Shown: piece after piece, positions 1 through 7,785 of the stretch | How the letters are laid out: every line of letters begins with the position of its first letter | Numbering within the stretch: position 1 is the stretch's first letter | From: Candidatus Faecivivens stercorigallinarum | GTDB lineage: Bacteria > Bacillota > Clostridia > Oscillospirales > Ruminococcaceae | Assembly (NCBI GenBank): GCA_018715465.1 | Contig: DVLN01000128.1 | Span: forward strand, 1 to 10,032 | Direction: 5' to 3' | DNA: 10,032 bases | The notes under the pieces: model-generated | Databases searched by the model: none | What the model saw: the letters and a program-made list of their open reading frames with translations, nothing else | Told to the model about the DNA's origin: nothing | Translations under genes and position numbers: made by a program

Positions 1-136
1 GACTCTGCTTGTTGATATATTTTGTATGCTTTGCTGTATCTTTTTTAGAGTATTATCCTATTTTCCGCAAAACAACCATATATATCTAACAGCAGCATCT
101 ACGATCGTTCCAAATAGTCAAATGGGAGGAATCATT
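1..136 (+). other. 5' leader / upstream region of the Opp-type operon
   Basis: This AT-rich stretch precedes the receptor gene and probably holds its promoter and leader. The best -10 candidate is TATTAT at 51-56, but the only -35-like hexamer near it, TTTGCT at 30-35, is 15 nt away and a poor match, so no promoter is assigned. An 8-base palindrome ACGATCGT sits at 101-108; it is too short to call an operator. A reading frame runs open through this stretch into the receptor gene, but it has no ribosome site and would bury the signal peptide, so the region is read as non-coding. Confidence 0.5.
124..130 (+). promoter_or_regulatory. Ribosome binding site fixing the receptor start
   Basis: GGGAGGA lies 6 nt before the ATG at 137. 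It selects this start over the upstream in-frame ATG at 26, and the protein then begins exactly with a lipoprotein signal peptide. Confidence 0.85.
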
Positions 137-2023
137 ATGAAAATGACCAAGAAATCTCTGCTGGCCATGCTTCTGGCTGTCTCAATGACTGCAAGCCTTG
201 CATCCTGCGGCGGCGACACTACCACCACGTCGACCAGCTCCACAGACACATCAACCAGTACCTCTTCCACCGAAGAAAACTCGGCTACGGAGACTTCTAC
301 ACCGGAAACTGAAGAGACGACCACCGCTGGTTCTACCCCCAGAAATGAAACCCTGTACTTTGCTGGCCAGCAGTGGGGTACAATCAACGACTGGAACCCG
401 ATGAGTGCCAACTCCAACAACGCAATGGCAATCGCCCAGTCGGATATCTCTCGTGTTCTGATCTATGAGACGCTGTTCATGTATAATATGATCGACGGTT
501 CGATGCACGGTCTGCTGGCAACCGACTACGAATGGAATGAAGACCAGACCGAACTTACCGTACATATGAACCCCGATGCCAAATGGAATGATGGCACCGC
601 GCTCACCGCTGAGGACGTCGCTTATACATTTGATACCCATGTCAAATACAGCTCTGCAACCGGTGTCGATTACGCTAACTATATTGATTCCGTTGAAGCT
701 GTCGACGAAGGTACTGTTGTCTTCCACGCAAAATGTGACGATGCCGGCGTATCCATCAACCCGCTGAAGGTTCTGGAATACCTGCCCAAGGTCTATGTCA
801 TGCAGAAGGCTTATCTCCAGACCGTTGAAGAAAGAAACGGCTCGGATGCTGAAGCAATGAAGCTGGACAAGATGGAAGACCTTGTCACTTCTGGTCCGTA
901 CAAACCTTATTATGATGATGACCAGAAGGTTGTATTTATCCGTGACGACAACTACTGGGGCCAGGCTGAGTCGATGTGGGGCAAACTGCCGGTTCCCAAG
1001 TACATCGCACATACCATCTATGCAGATAACAACGCGGGCCAGGTTGCTCTCGCCGCTGGCGAAGTCGACGTCTGCCAGCAGTTTATCACCGACGTTCAGA
1101 AGCTGTGGGAAGAACAGGAACTGCCGATCATGACCTATATGGACGAAGCTCCCTACGGCCTGTGCACTACAATGCCGACTCTGTGGTTCAACCTGACCAA
1201 ACCCGGTCTGGATCAGGTTGAAGTCAGAAAAGCAATCGCAATGGCGATCGACTATGACCAGATCATCGCTTCCGCAATGTCCAACCAGTCCCCGACCTTT
1301 GCCCAGGTTCCGCGTTCGATCATGAACCCGACCGAAGCCGAACAGAAACTGATCGACAAAGACGCGCTGGCGGACCTGCAGTTCAACGGCAAAGATATCG
1401 CCGGTGCAAATGCCCTGCTGGACGAAGCTGGTATTGTTGACACCGATGGCGACGGCATCCGTGATATCGACGGCGTCAACCTGTCTTATAAGGCAGAATG
1501 CCCGACCGGCTGGACCGACTGGAACGCTTCACTGGAAATCGTTGCAGCCGCTGGTAAGGAAATCGGTATTGATATTTCTACCTACTTCCCGGATACCAAC
1601 ACCTTCTATAATGATATGACCACCTTCAACTTTGATATCGTAATGAACGGTACCAATGGCGCTTCTGTTTCCAACCCGTGGGGCCGTGCAATGCAGCTGC
1701 TGTCCAGCTCTTACAATGATCTGGAAATCAACTGGAGTGGTAACTGGGGCCATTATGAAAACGCAAGAGCCGATGAGCTGCTCGCTCTCATCCCGCATGA
1801 GACCGACGAAGCCGTCCTGAAGGAATACTACACTGAACTCTCTCAGATCTACCTGACCGACGTACCCAGCGTCTCGCTGATGTACCGTCCGCAGCTGTTC
1901 TACGCAGTAAACGAAACCGTCTGGACCAACTATCCTGAAGAAGGCGACGACATCCCGCCGACCGACTGCACCGACGGTTACGGCGTTGCAGCACTGTATG
2001 AACTGCAGCTGGTCAATCCGTAA
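137..2023 (+). CDS. Opp/Dpp-type (SBP_bac_5) solute-binding lipoprotein
   Basis: This is the extracellular receptor of the importer encoded just downstream: a lipid-anchored protein that captures the solute and delivers it to the permease pair. It has 628 residues. Residues 1-23 form a lipoprotein signal peptide (KK, hydrophobic core, lipobox L21-A-S-C24), so C24 should be lipidated. Residues 28-69 are a Thr/Ser/Glu-rich, probably unstructured tether. The rest resembles family 5 binding proteins, including the WNDGTALTAEDVAYTF stretch typical of the family. An aspartate-rich DTDGDGIRDIDG loop at residues 435-446 looks like a calcium loop and recurs in Firmicute relatives. The ligand is uncertain. 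Peptide is the default label, but QWGTINDWNP near the mature N-terminus and aromatic-rich segments such as NWSGNWG recall family 5 receptors that bind oligosaccharides; that is inference. A hairpin follows the stop codon. Confidence 0.95.
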   Translation: MKMTKKSLLAMLLAVSMTASLASCGGDTTTTSTSSTDTSTSTSSTEENSATETSTPETEETTTAGSTPRNETLYFAGQQWGTINDWNPMSANSNNAMAIAQSDISRVLIYETLFMYNMIDGSMHGLLATDYEWNEDQTELTVHMNPDAKWNDGTALTAEDVAYTFDTHVKYSSATGVDYANYIDSVEAVDEGTVVFHAKCDDAGVSINPLKVLEYLPKVYVMQKAYLQTVEERNGSDAEAMKLDKMEDLVTSGPYKPYYDDDQKVVFIRDDNYWGQAESMWGKLPVPKYIAHTIYADNNAGQVALAAGEVDVCQQFITDVQKLWEEQELPIMTYMDEAPYGLCTTMPTLWFNLTKPGLDQVEVRKAIAMAIDYDQIIASAMSNQSPTFAQVPRSIMNPTEAEQKLIDKDALADLQFNGKDIAGANALLDEAGIVDTDGDGIRDIDGVNLSYKAECPTGWTDWNASLEIVAAAGKEIGIDISTYFPDTNTFYNDMTTFNFDIVMNGTNGASVSNPWGRAMQLLSSSYNDLEINWSGNWGHYENARADELLALIPHETDEAVLKEYYTELSQIYLTDVPSVSLMYRPQLFYAVNETVWTNYPEEGDDIPPTDCTDGYGVAALYELQLVNP

Positions 2024-2062
2024 AAAATACATTTACCAGGCGGTTCAATCTGACAGTTAATG

Positions 2063-2106
2063 AGCGGCCGCTGCATACTTCCTTTGCAGCGGCTGCTTTT
2101 TGTTTT
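2063..2106 (+). terminator. Hairpin terminator or attenuator between receptor and permease genes
   Basis: AGCGGCCGCTGCA (2063-2075) pairs with TGCAGCGGCTGCT (2085-2097): 13 base pairs with one G-U, around a 9-nt loop. A T-rich run, TTTTTGTTTT, follows at 2097-2106. This is a convincing rho-independent terminator inside the operon. No promoter was found between it and the permease start at 2149, so the downstream genes probably depend on partial read-through. That would make the receptor mRNA more abundant than the permease mRNA, as is common for ABC importers. Confidence 0.8.
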
Positions 2107-2148
2107 ACAGTCTGACTGCATTCCGAGTAAAGAAGGATTTGATGAGAT

Positions 2149-3153
2149 ATGAAAGGTTTCCGCAAGTATTATGGACAGAAAATACTGTGGTACATCTTCA
2201 CCCTGATTATCGCAGTAATTTTAAACTTTATCCTGCCGCGGCTGATGCCCGGTGACCCGACTTCTGCAATCGTTGCCCAGGCGGCCGCCGGTATGACCGA
2301 TGCCACCGCGGTTCAGAAGGTTTTGGAAGAATATACCGCAAAATTCGGACTGGACCAGCCGATGATCGTCCAGTTCTGGGAATTCCTCAAAAATGCGGTC
2401 CAGCTGGACTTTGGCCCATCGTTCAGCCAGTACCCCCGTCCAGTTTCGGACATTATCGCGTCGTCGGTCGGCTGGACGGTTTGCCTGCAGCTTCCGGCAA
2501 TCATCGTCGGCTGGGTCCTCGGCAACCTGTTAGGTGCGCTGGCGGCCTATCTGCGGGGCGTATTTGACAAGGTTTTGCTGCCCGTCTTCCTGTTCATCTC
2601 CAATGTTCCCGCTTTCGGTATGGCAACCGTCCTGTTGACCGTCTTTGCGGTTAACCTGAAATGGTTCCCAACCTCGGGAGGCTATGGATTTGACCTGATT
2701 CCCAACGCCAGCTGGGAATTTTACAGCTCAGTCCTTGAACATTACTGGCTCCCCTTCCTATCAATTGTTCTGATCACCATTGGCGGCCAGGCAATTGGTA
2801 TGCGCTCCATGTCCATCTATGAACTGAACGCCGACTATGTTAAATACTCCCGCTTCCTTGGCATCAAGGACGGCAAAATTGTCGGCTATGTATTCCGCAA
2901 TGCAATGCTCCCCCAGATCACCGGTCTGGCAATGTCAATCGGTACGATGATGGGCGGTGCGCTGGTTGCAGAGATCATCTTCTCCTATCCGGGACTTGGT
3001 TCAACACTCCTTTCTGCTGTCACCGGACAGGATTACCCACTGATTTCGGCATGTACCCTGATCATTACAATCATGGTTCTGCTTGCCAACCTGTTTGTAG
3101 AGATTATCTACGGTGTTATTGACCCGCGTATCAAAGCGGCTCAGCAGGATTAA
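2149..3153 (+). CDS. Opp/Dpp-type ABC transporter permease, OppB/DppB class
   Basis: This is one of the two membrane subunits forming the translocation channel. It has 334 residues, normal for the class. TM1 is at about residues 12-33 and is followed by the family motif [10 protein letters not shown] periplasm-side loop leads into the ABC_TM1 (BPD_transp_1) domain from about residue 95, giving about six helices in all. The cytoplasmic EAA loop that docks on the ATPase is at about residues 225-245 ([18 protein letters not shown]), with the following helices ending in [11 protein letters not shown], characteristic of OppB/DppB. The start is supported by AAGAAGGA at 2130-2137, 11 nt upstream, which is a little long. 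The next gene begins 13 nt after the stop, and the stop codon is part of that gene's ribosome site. Confidence 0.95.
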   Translation: MKGFRKYYGQKILWYIFTLIIAVILNFILPRLMPGDPTSAIVAQAAAGMTDATAVQKVLEEYTAKFGLDQPMIVQFWEFLKNAVQLDFGPSFSQYPRPVSDIIASSVGWTVCLQLPAIIVGWVLGNLLGALAAYLRGVFDKVLLPVFLFISNVPAFGMATVLLTVFAVNLKWFPTSGGYGFDLIPNASWEFYSSVLEHYWLPFLSIVLITIGGQAIGMRSMSIYELNADYVKYSRFLGIKDGKIVGYVFRNAMLPQITGLAMSIGTMMGGALVAEIIFSYPGLGSTLLSAVTGQDYPLISACTLIITIMVLLANLFVEIIYGVIDPRIKAAQQD

Positions 3154-3159
3154 GGAGGG
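3153..3159 (+). promoter_or_regulatory. Ribosome binding site overlapping the preceding stop; fixes the OppC-class start
   Basis: AGGAGGG begins with the last base of the TAA stop at 3151-3153 and lies 7 nt before the ATG at 3167. This favours 3167 over the in-frame ATG at 3113, which lies inside the upstream gene and has no ribosome site. It also rejects the ATG at 3162, which is too close and in another frame. Confidence 0.8.
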
Positions 3160-3166
3160 AAATGGT

Positions 3167-4417
3167 ATGCTGAATACAATTAAACAGGTCTTCCGTTCTC
3201 CCCGTTTCCTGGTTGGTTTTGTTATCTTTGCCATCATTCTGCTGACCGTTATCTTCTATCCAATGTTTGTGCGGGCTGACCCACTGGCAATGGTCGGTAA
3301 CGGCAACTTCTTTAAACCCGGTACCTATGTAAATGTGTCCGAGACGGTAACTGCCAACAAATATACCCTGAATGTTGACGTTTCCAGCGCAGCTAAACTT
3401 GACCGTCAGCTGGCAGAAAATGACCGGGCACGGATGGCGGACTGGTTGATCCGGTTCGGCGGCGTGGACGAAGCAGAAATTGATACTGCTGATTCGGCTG
3501 CTCTGGTTGAGCTTTGGAAAAACCATTATTCACCTGACGCCGATCAGCCCGGACTGATCTCTACCGATAAGAAATCGTTCGAACGGCTGGACAAACGCCT
3601 GGATGAGATCCTCTCCTCCTCTGGAATTATCATCGCGACTAAAGAAGAGGATGGTACCCTTTCTGAAAGCGAAACCATCAACGAAACCAGTTATGTCAAC
3701 ATCAATGACCTTTCAACCAACCACACCTTCCTGCTGGGAACCGACAACTTTGGACGTGACGTGCTGACCGAGCTGGTCGCGGCAACCGCAACTTCCCTGC
3801 GAATTGGTTTGATCGCCGGTGTCATCGCAACTGCAATCGGACTGATTTTGGGCTTAATCGCAGGATACCTCGGCGGGCTGGTGGATAACATTATCACCTT
3901 TATCACCAACCTGTTCACCGTCATTCCCTCTTTTGTCATCCTGATCCTGATTTCTTATTCAGTCGGACAGAGTGCGAGAGGCGTTGGGCTGGTCGCAATC
4001 ATCATTGGCTTTACCTCCTGGACCTGGACGACCCGCTCGGTTCGCTCACAGGTTATCTCACTGCGTAACCGCGACCACGTCAACCTGTCTAAACTCTCGG
4101 GGCACAGCATGCTTCGAATCGTCTTTACCGATATCCTCCCCTATATCGCGTCTTACGTCGTAATGGCACTGATCCTTCAGATTTCCTCCGGCATTCTTTC
4201 GGAAGCGACCCTTTCGATGCTGGGACTGGGGCCGGCCACGACCAAGACCGCAACGCTGGGTCTGATGATGAACTGGGCGATGCAGTACTCTGCACACCTC
4301 AACGGCTCGTGGTGGGCTTATTTCCCGGTTATCCTGACCATCGCGCTGATTTCGTTCTCGCTCAACCTGATGAACACCGGTCTCGACCAGGTATTCAATC
4401 CGCAGCTGCGGGATTAA
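3167..4417 (+). CDS. Opp/Dpp-type ABC transporter permease, OppC/DppC class, with large extracellular insert
   Basis: This is the second membrane subunit of the importer. It has 416 residues, whereas DppC/OppC proteins usually have about 280-310. TM1 covers about residues 14-34. A polar segment of about 150 residues follows (roughly 37-187), rich in charged and Asn/Ser/Thr residues and predicted to lie outside the cell. The standard permease core then starts at residue 189 with the family motif [10 protein letters not shown], followed by about five helices. The EAA loop is at about residues 298-325 (around [19 protein letters not shown]), and [10 protein letters not shown] follows. The extra length lies entirely between TM1 and the conserved motif. 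It may help dock or gate the large receptor, but no function is proven. The gene is sandwiched between its partner permease and first ATPase, with gaps of 13 and 12 nt. Confidence 0.95.
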   Translation: MLNTIKQVFRSPRFLVGFVIFAIILLTVIFYPMFVRADPLAMVGNGNFFKPGTYVNVSETVTANKYTLNVDVSSAAKLDRQLAENDRARMADWLIRFGGVDEAEIDTADSAALVELWKNHYSPDADQPGLISTDKKSFERLDKRLDEILSSSGIIIATKEEDGTLSESETINETSYVNINDLSTNHTFLLGTDNFGRDVLTELVAATATSLRIGLIAGVIATAIGLILGLIAGYLGGLVDNIITFITNLFTVIPSFVILILISYSVGQSARGVGLVAIIIGFTSWTWTTRSVRSQVISLRNRDHVNLSKLSGHSMLRIVFTDILPYIASYVVMALILQISSGILSEATLSMLGLGPATTKTATLGLMMNWAMQYSAHLNGSWWAYFPVILTIALISFSLNLMNTGLDQVFNPQLRD

Positions 4418-4429
4418 GGAGGAACTGGT

Positions 4430-5437
4430 ATGGGAAAAATCATGCTGGAGGTCAAGGACCTCAAAACCAAATATGTTACCCGTTTTCATGAAAATGTTTA
4501 TGCCGTTGATGGCGTCAGCTTAACCATTGAAGAAGGCAAGAGCCTTGGTATCGCCGGCGAATCTGGATGCGGAAAATCTACCCTCGCTCTTTCACTGATG
4601 GGTTACTATTTTGCTCCGCTTCATTATATGAGCGGCGATATCATCGTCGACGGAACCAATATCTCCGGTATGAAACCGGACGATGTCCGTCACAAAATTC
4701 TGGGCAATGAGATTGCATACATTCCCCAGGCTGCTATGAACGCCCTCAACCCGACACAAAAGATCATTCGCTTTATCGAAGATGTTATCCACGCACATGA
4801 CCCAAAAGCAAGCAAAAAAGACATTTATGACCTGGCAAAACAACGTTTTGAAGTCCTGGGCCTTCCTCCCGAAGTTTTACAGAAACACGCTGTTGAGCTG
4901 TCGGGCGGTATGAAACAGCGTACGGTTATCGCTATTTCCACCATTCTTTCTCCCAAAGTTCTGATTGCAGACGAACCATCTTCGGCTCTGGACGTTACTT
5001 CCCAGAAAATGGTTATCAAAATGATGCGCGAACTGATGGAAAAAGGCTTTATCCGTTCCATGATCTTCATTACCCACGAGCTGCCGCTGTTGTACAATGT
5101 CACTGATGATATCATGGTCATGTACGCCGGACAGATCGTTGAAAGAGGCACCGCAAGAGAAATGGTCTTCGACCCGATCCATCCCTATTCCAAGGGTCTG
5201 ATGGGCTCGATCATCGTCCCGGAAGCTGGTACCCGCGATCAGAAACTGACTGCGATCCCCGGTACGCCCCCCAACCTCAAACGTCCGCCTGCTGGCTGCC
5301 GGTTCGCCGACCGCTGCAAATACGCGACCGCTGAATGCAAGGGTGCTTCGGTCGCGATGAAAGAATTTGGCGAGGGCCGCAGCTACCGCTGCCGCTACTC
5401 GGTCGAGCATTTAAGGGAGGTATACGCAGATGAGTGA
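4430..5437 (+). CDS. Opp/Dpp-type ABC transporter ATPase with C-terminal four-cysteine domain (OppD/DppD class)
   Basis: This is one of the two cytoplasmic ATPases that power uptake. It has 335 residues, normal for OppD/DppD. Motifs in order: Walker [10 protein letters not shown] (43-51), Q-loop around [12 protein letters not shown], signature LSGGMKQ (157-163), Walker B ending D181-E182, D-loop SSALD, and switch histidine H216 (THE). The C-terminal oligo_HPY region begins near HPYSKGL and holds four cysteines, C290, C296, C303 and C321 (spacing C-x5-C-x6-C-x17-C). In characterised Opp/Dpp ATPases this pattern ligates a [4Fe-4S] cluster, so a cluster is expected here by homology. AGGAGG at 4417-4422, 7 nt before the ATG, supports the start; it overlaps the previous stop. 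The last 8 nt overlap the next gene. Confidence 0.96.
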   Translation: MGKIMLEVKDLKTKYVTRFHENVYAVDGVSLTIEEGKSLGIAGESGCGKSTLALSLMGYYFAPLHYMSGDIIVDGTNISGMKPDDVRHKILGNEIAYIPQAAMNALNPTQKIIRFIEDVIHAHDPKASKKDIYDLAKQRFEVLGLPPEVLQKHAVELSGGMKQRTVIAISTILSPKVLIADEPSSALDVTSQKMVIKMMRELMEKGFIRSMIFITHELPLLYNVTDDIMVMYAGQIVERGTAREMVFDPIHPYSKGLMGSIIVPEAGTRDQKLTAIPGTPPNLKRPPAGCRFADRCKYATAECKGASVAMKEFGEGRSYRCRYSVEHLREVYADE

Positions 5438-6275
5438 TAAGAAAACGACCGGGGTTGCCCCGGCTGCCCCTTCCCGTCCTTCCTGCCTGCGCGGTACCGG
5501 AGTAACAAAGGTCTTCGGTTTTGGCGAGACCCGTACGGTTGCAGTCGACCACGTTGATTTTGATTTTCATGAGGGCGAGATCATCTCGATCGTTGGTGAA
5601 TCCGGTTCGGGAAAAACGACTATTTCCAAAATGCTGCTCGGTTTGATCAGCGTCACTGAAGGAAAGATTGATTTCCAGGGAAAACCGCGGGATATCTCCA
5701 CCCACCGCAAGAAAACCGAATATTGGAAAGGAATCCAGGCCATCTTCCAGGACCCCTTCTCCTCCTTTAACATGTTCAATAAGATTGACGCGGTTCTGCT
5801 CGACTGCATCAACATGCGGGGTGGACGCAATCTGTCCAAGGAAGAAAAGGTCCGTCTGATGACAGAAGCCTGCAGCTTCGTCAACCTGAAATTTGCTGAA
5901 TTGACCAACAAGTATCCTTTCGAGCTCTCAGGCGGTCAGATGCAGCGATTGATGATCGCACGCATCTTCCTGCTCAAGCCGAAAATTCTGTTGGCTGACG
6001 AGCCAACTTCGATGATTGACGCCTGCTCCCGTGCGACTATTCTGGATATGCTGCTCAAGCTGCGGGATGAGATCAATATGACCATCATCTTCATCACCCA
6101 CGACATCGGACTTGCTTATTACATTTCTGACTCGGTTTACATTATGGAACACGGTAAGTTCGTTGAGTCGGGCGGAGCGGATGAGGTTATCCTGACCCCG
6201 AAGGCTGACTACACAAAACGACTGATCAGCGACGTTCCGAAGATTTATGAAGAATGGGATCTGACAACCGTATAA
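5430..6275 (+). CDS. Opp/Dpp-type ABC transporter ATPase lacking the cysteine domain (OppF/DppF class)
   Basis: This is the second ATPase, expected to pair with the preceding one. It has 281 residues, short against about 310-330 for typical OppF/DppF. It opens with a Pro/Ala-rich tail of about 18 residues. Motifs: Walker [10 protein letters not shown] (56-64), Q-loop around [10 protein letters not shown], signature LSGGQMQ (166-172), Walker B ending D190-E191, D-loop TSMID (193-197) and H224 (THD). All residues needed for ATP hydrolysis are visible, so this is not a degenerate subunit. It stops soon after a segment equivalent to the start of oligo_HPY ([12 protein letters not shown]) and has no cysteine cluster. 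The sequence ends cleanly at TAA with a terminator after it, so the short form is probably natural. GGGAGG at 5415-5420, inside the upstream gene, serves the start and suggests translational coupling. Confidence 0.95.
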   Translation: MSDKKTTGVAPAAPSRPSCLRGTGVTKVFGFGETRTVAVDHVDFDFHEGEIISIVGESGSGKTTISKMLLGLISVTEGKIDFQGKPRDISTHRKKTEYWKGIQAIFQDPFSSFNMFNKIDAVLLDCINMRGGRNLSKEEKVRLMTEACSFVNLKFAELTNKYPFELSGGQMQRLMIARIFLLKPKILLADEPTSMIDACSRATILDMLLKLRDEINMTIIFITHDIGLAYYISDSVYIMEHGKFVESGGADEVILTPKADYTKRLISDVPKIYEEWDLTTV

Positions 6276-6286
6276 GCGATTAATTT

Positions 6287-6320
6287 AAAACCCGTCTGTC
6301 TAACAAGACAGGCGGGTTTT
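6287..6320 (+). terminator. Two-way hairpin terminator between convergent genes
   Basis: The arms 6287-6300 and 6307-6320 form a 14-base-pair stem (AAAACCCGTCTGTC against GACAGGCGGGTTTT, one G-T) with a 6-nt loop. The A-run on the left and T-run on the right give a U-tract for transcripts from either direction. It lies 11 nt after the last ATPase stop and 20 nt beyond the stop of the converging minus-strand gene, so it probably ends both. Confidence 0.88.
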
Positions 6321-6340
6321 CCATTTGATGCTGATGCTAT

Positions 6341-7756
6341 TTACTGAATGATTACGGCCCGACGCCCCATTGCGCGATAGATACGCAGGAAAAAGGAAAG
6401 CTGCTGAGTGGTCTTGCCTCGCGCCGGATCAGAAAAAGTGGCAATCCCCTTTTCTTCATTAATGCTGGTCAAAACCAAAGCATGAGTCCCGATATAAGGC
6501 TTGTATGTACTGCCATCCGGCAGCGTCCAGCGGACTGACGAGTAACCAAATTCCCGCAGGCCGGGAGTCATCCAGACCATAACCGGTATTCCCTGGCGCA
6601 GATATTCTTTGAGCTCTTCCAGGTCAGCACCCGAAACAGATTTTGCACGCAGGGAACTTCCCTGTTCCGACAGATAACGGTTCGCCGCCGTCATAATCGC
6701 GCCTTCCAGACAGTACCAACCGGTATCATCCTCCGGGTTGCCGACAAAATAGTCATATGGATCCGGTCCATACATCTTCCCTCCCGACCAGGTCAGTTTG
6801 GCACGTGGGAGATATTTCGCAGACATCGTCGTGTGGCTGACCGAAAAGCCATGAAACCGAATCAATTCGGTCAGTGCGGTGATTTCACAGCCATTGGGCA
6901 GTGCAGGCGCCTGTAATACGACCGGAACGTCGATCGGATGATCGGAAGTGACCGACAGGCGGCCATACTGATCAAAATACCATTTCCGGCCTTTAATCGT
7001 GACGGTCTTTCCGGCCTGCATGATACCGTACTGGTCAACATAATACCAGTTATCCTTCCAGCTGACCCACTCGGACGACGCCATTTTGCCACTCGCCTTG
7101 AGGTAGTACCATTTGCCGTTGGATTCCACCCAGTCGGAGGACAGCATAATCCCCTGTTCATCCAGATAGTACCAGACGCTTCCCTCCTGATACCAACCGG
7201 TGACAAAACTGCCGCTGTCATCCAGCAACACCCAACCGGTCTCCAGCTGATGCCAGCCTTTCGACCAGAGTACGCCGTCTGTTCCAAAATAATAGCCTGC
7301 ACCGTCAATGATCTGTTGTCCCGTGACCAACGGCCCATCAGCCGAAGCATAATACCGGTTGCCATTCAGAGAAATCCACTCCTGCTGGGCCATCCGGTTG
7401 TCCTCTTCTTCTCCGTAAAAGAAATACAGCTCTCCTTCAATTTCCAGCATCCCGGAAGCGTAGCCGCCCCCTTTCAGCCGAAATCGGGTCATCCCCCGGC
7501 TGGTGACAAAACGGCCTTCAACCGGCTGTTCTTCGGTCTCTGTCTCTTCAGTTTCTGTCTCAGTTTCTTCCACCTGTTCTTCTGTTTGCTCTTCATCTTC
7601 AGCAGAGAGCAGGCTGTCTGTAATCTGGGAAGAAGTCTGCTGTAGAATCTCCGCTGTCTGGTCATTTGCCGCAGTTGCCGTCTGTGGCAGTACTGCCACA
7701 AAACAGGATACAGCCAGTGCAACGGATACAGCTTTTTTGCGCCAGTTGTATTTCAT
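6341..7756 (-). CDS. Secreted wall-binding protein with C39-like (YvpB-like) cysteine peptidase domain
   Basis: This appears to be an exported, wall-attached putative cysteine peptidase of 471 residues. Residues 1-29 are a Sec signal peptide (YNWRKK, hydrophobic core, likely cleavage after ATA29). Residues 52-80 are an acidic Glu/Thr linker. About seven choline-binding-type repeats of some 20 residues cover 126-269, recognisable by W-Y-Y plus a D/G turn. The C-terminal domain, about 275-471, resembles Peptidase_C39_2 (YvpB/COG4990-like). It has Q282 as a possible oxyanion residue, C290 in LPNGCEITAL, H425 in GTHALVL and D443 in FSDPARG as a plausible catalytic set. There is no ABC module, so it is not a bacteriocin-exporting C39 protein. 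The physiological substrate is unknown. GGAGGAGAG upstream selects 7756 over the ATGs at 7795, 7780 and 7774. The gene has its own promoter. Confidence 0.92.
   Translation of the reverse strand: MKYNWRKKAVSVALAVSCFVAVLPQTATAANDQTAEILQQTSSQITDSLLSAEDEEQTEEQVEETETETEETETEEQPVEGRFVTSRGMTRFRLKGGGYASGMLEIEGELYFFYGEEEDNRMAQQEWISLNGNRYYASADGPLVTGQQIIDGAGYYFGTDGVLWSKGWHQLETGWVLLDDSGSFVTGWYQEGSVWYYLDEQGIMLSSDWVESNGKWYYLKASGKMASSEWVSWKDNWYYVDQYGIMQAGKTVTIKGRKWYFDQYGRLSVTSDHPIDVPVVLQAPALPNGCEITALTELIRFHGFSVSHTTMSAKYLPRAKLTWSGGKMYGPDPYDYFVGNPEDDTGWYCLEGAIMTAANRYLSEQGSSLRAKSVSGADLEELKEYLRQGIPVMVWMTPGLREFGYSSVRWTLPDGSTYKPYIGTHALVLTSINEEKGIATFSDPARGKTTQQLSFFLRIYRAMGRRAVIIQ
7531..7600 (-). repeat. Low-complexity Glu/Thr-coding tract
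   Basis: A pyrimidine-rich stretch on the + strand, with recurring GTCTC/GTTTC/CTTC units, encodes the acidic EETETETEETETEE-type linker between the signal peptide and the repeats. The short near-repeats could change length by slippage, in steps that keep or break the frame. It is intact here. Confidence 0.55.
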
Positions 7757-7762
7757 TGATTG

Positions 7763-7772
7763 TCTCTCCTCC
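7763..7772 (-). promoter_or_regulatory. Ribosome binding site fixing the C39-like protein start
   Basis: Read on the minus strand, GGAGGAGAGA ends 6 nt before the ATG at 7756 (11 nt from the GGAGG core). The in-frame ATGs further upstream at 7774, 7780 and 7795 have no such site and would add a polar extension before the signal peptide. Confidence 0.75.
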
Positions 7773-7785
7773 ATGCGCATCGCGC

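Noticed and set aside
30..56. Promoter TTTGCT / TATTAT upstream of the receptor gene
   Set aside because: Poor -35 match and 15-nt spacing; not strong enough in AT-rich DNA to annotate.
101..108. Palindrome ACGATCGT in the receptor leader as an operator
   Set aside because: Eight bases with no longer flanking symmetry and no match to a known operator.
26..136. In-frame upstream extension of the receptor gene starting at ATG 26
   Set aside because: It has no ribosome site, and 37 extra residues would precede a textbook lipoprotein signal peptide; the ATG at 137 has GGGAGGA at ideal spacing.
251..1012. Long open frame on the minus strand opposite the receptor gene (253 codons)
   Set aside because: It lies wholly antisense to a confident gene, has no ribosome site or recognisable domain, and fits the mirror effect of biased codon use.
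2142..2144. ATG at 2142 as start of the OppB-class permease
   Set aside because: It is out of frame with the permease; the in-frame ATG at 2149 begins a typical OppB N-terminus.
6938..7645. Open frame on the + strand opposite the wall-binding repeats (235 codons)
   Set aside because: It is antisense to the repeat-encoding part of the C39-like gene; its length comes from repeat composition and no domain is recognisable.
6341..7756. C39 domain as part of a bacteriocin export and processing transporter
   Set aside because: There is no membrane or ATPase module, it has a signal peptide and wall repeats, and no double-glycine peptide gene was seen nearby.
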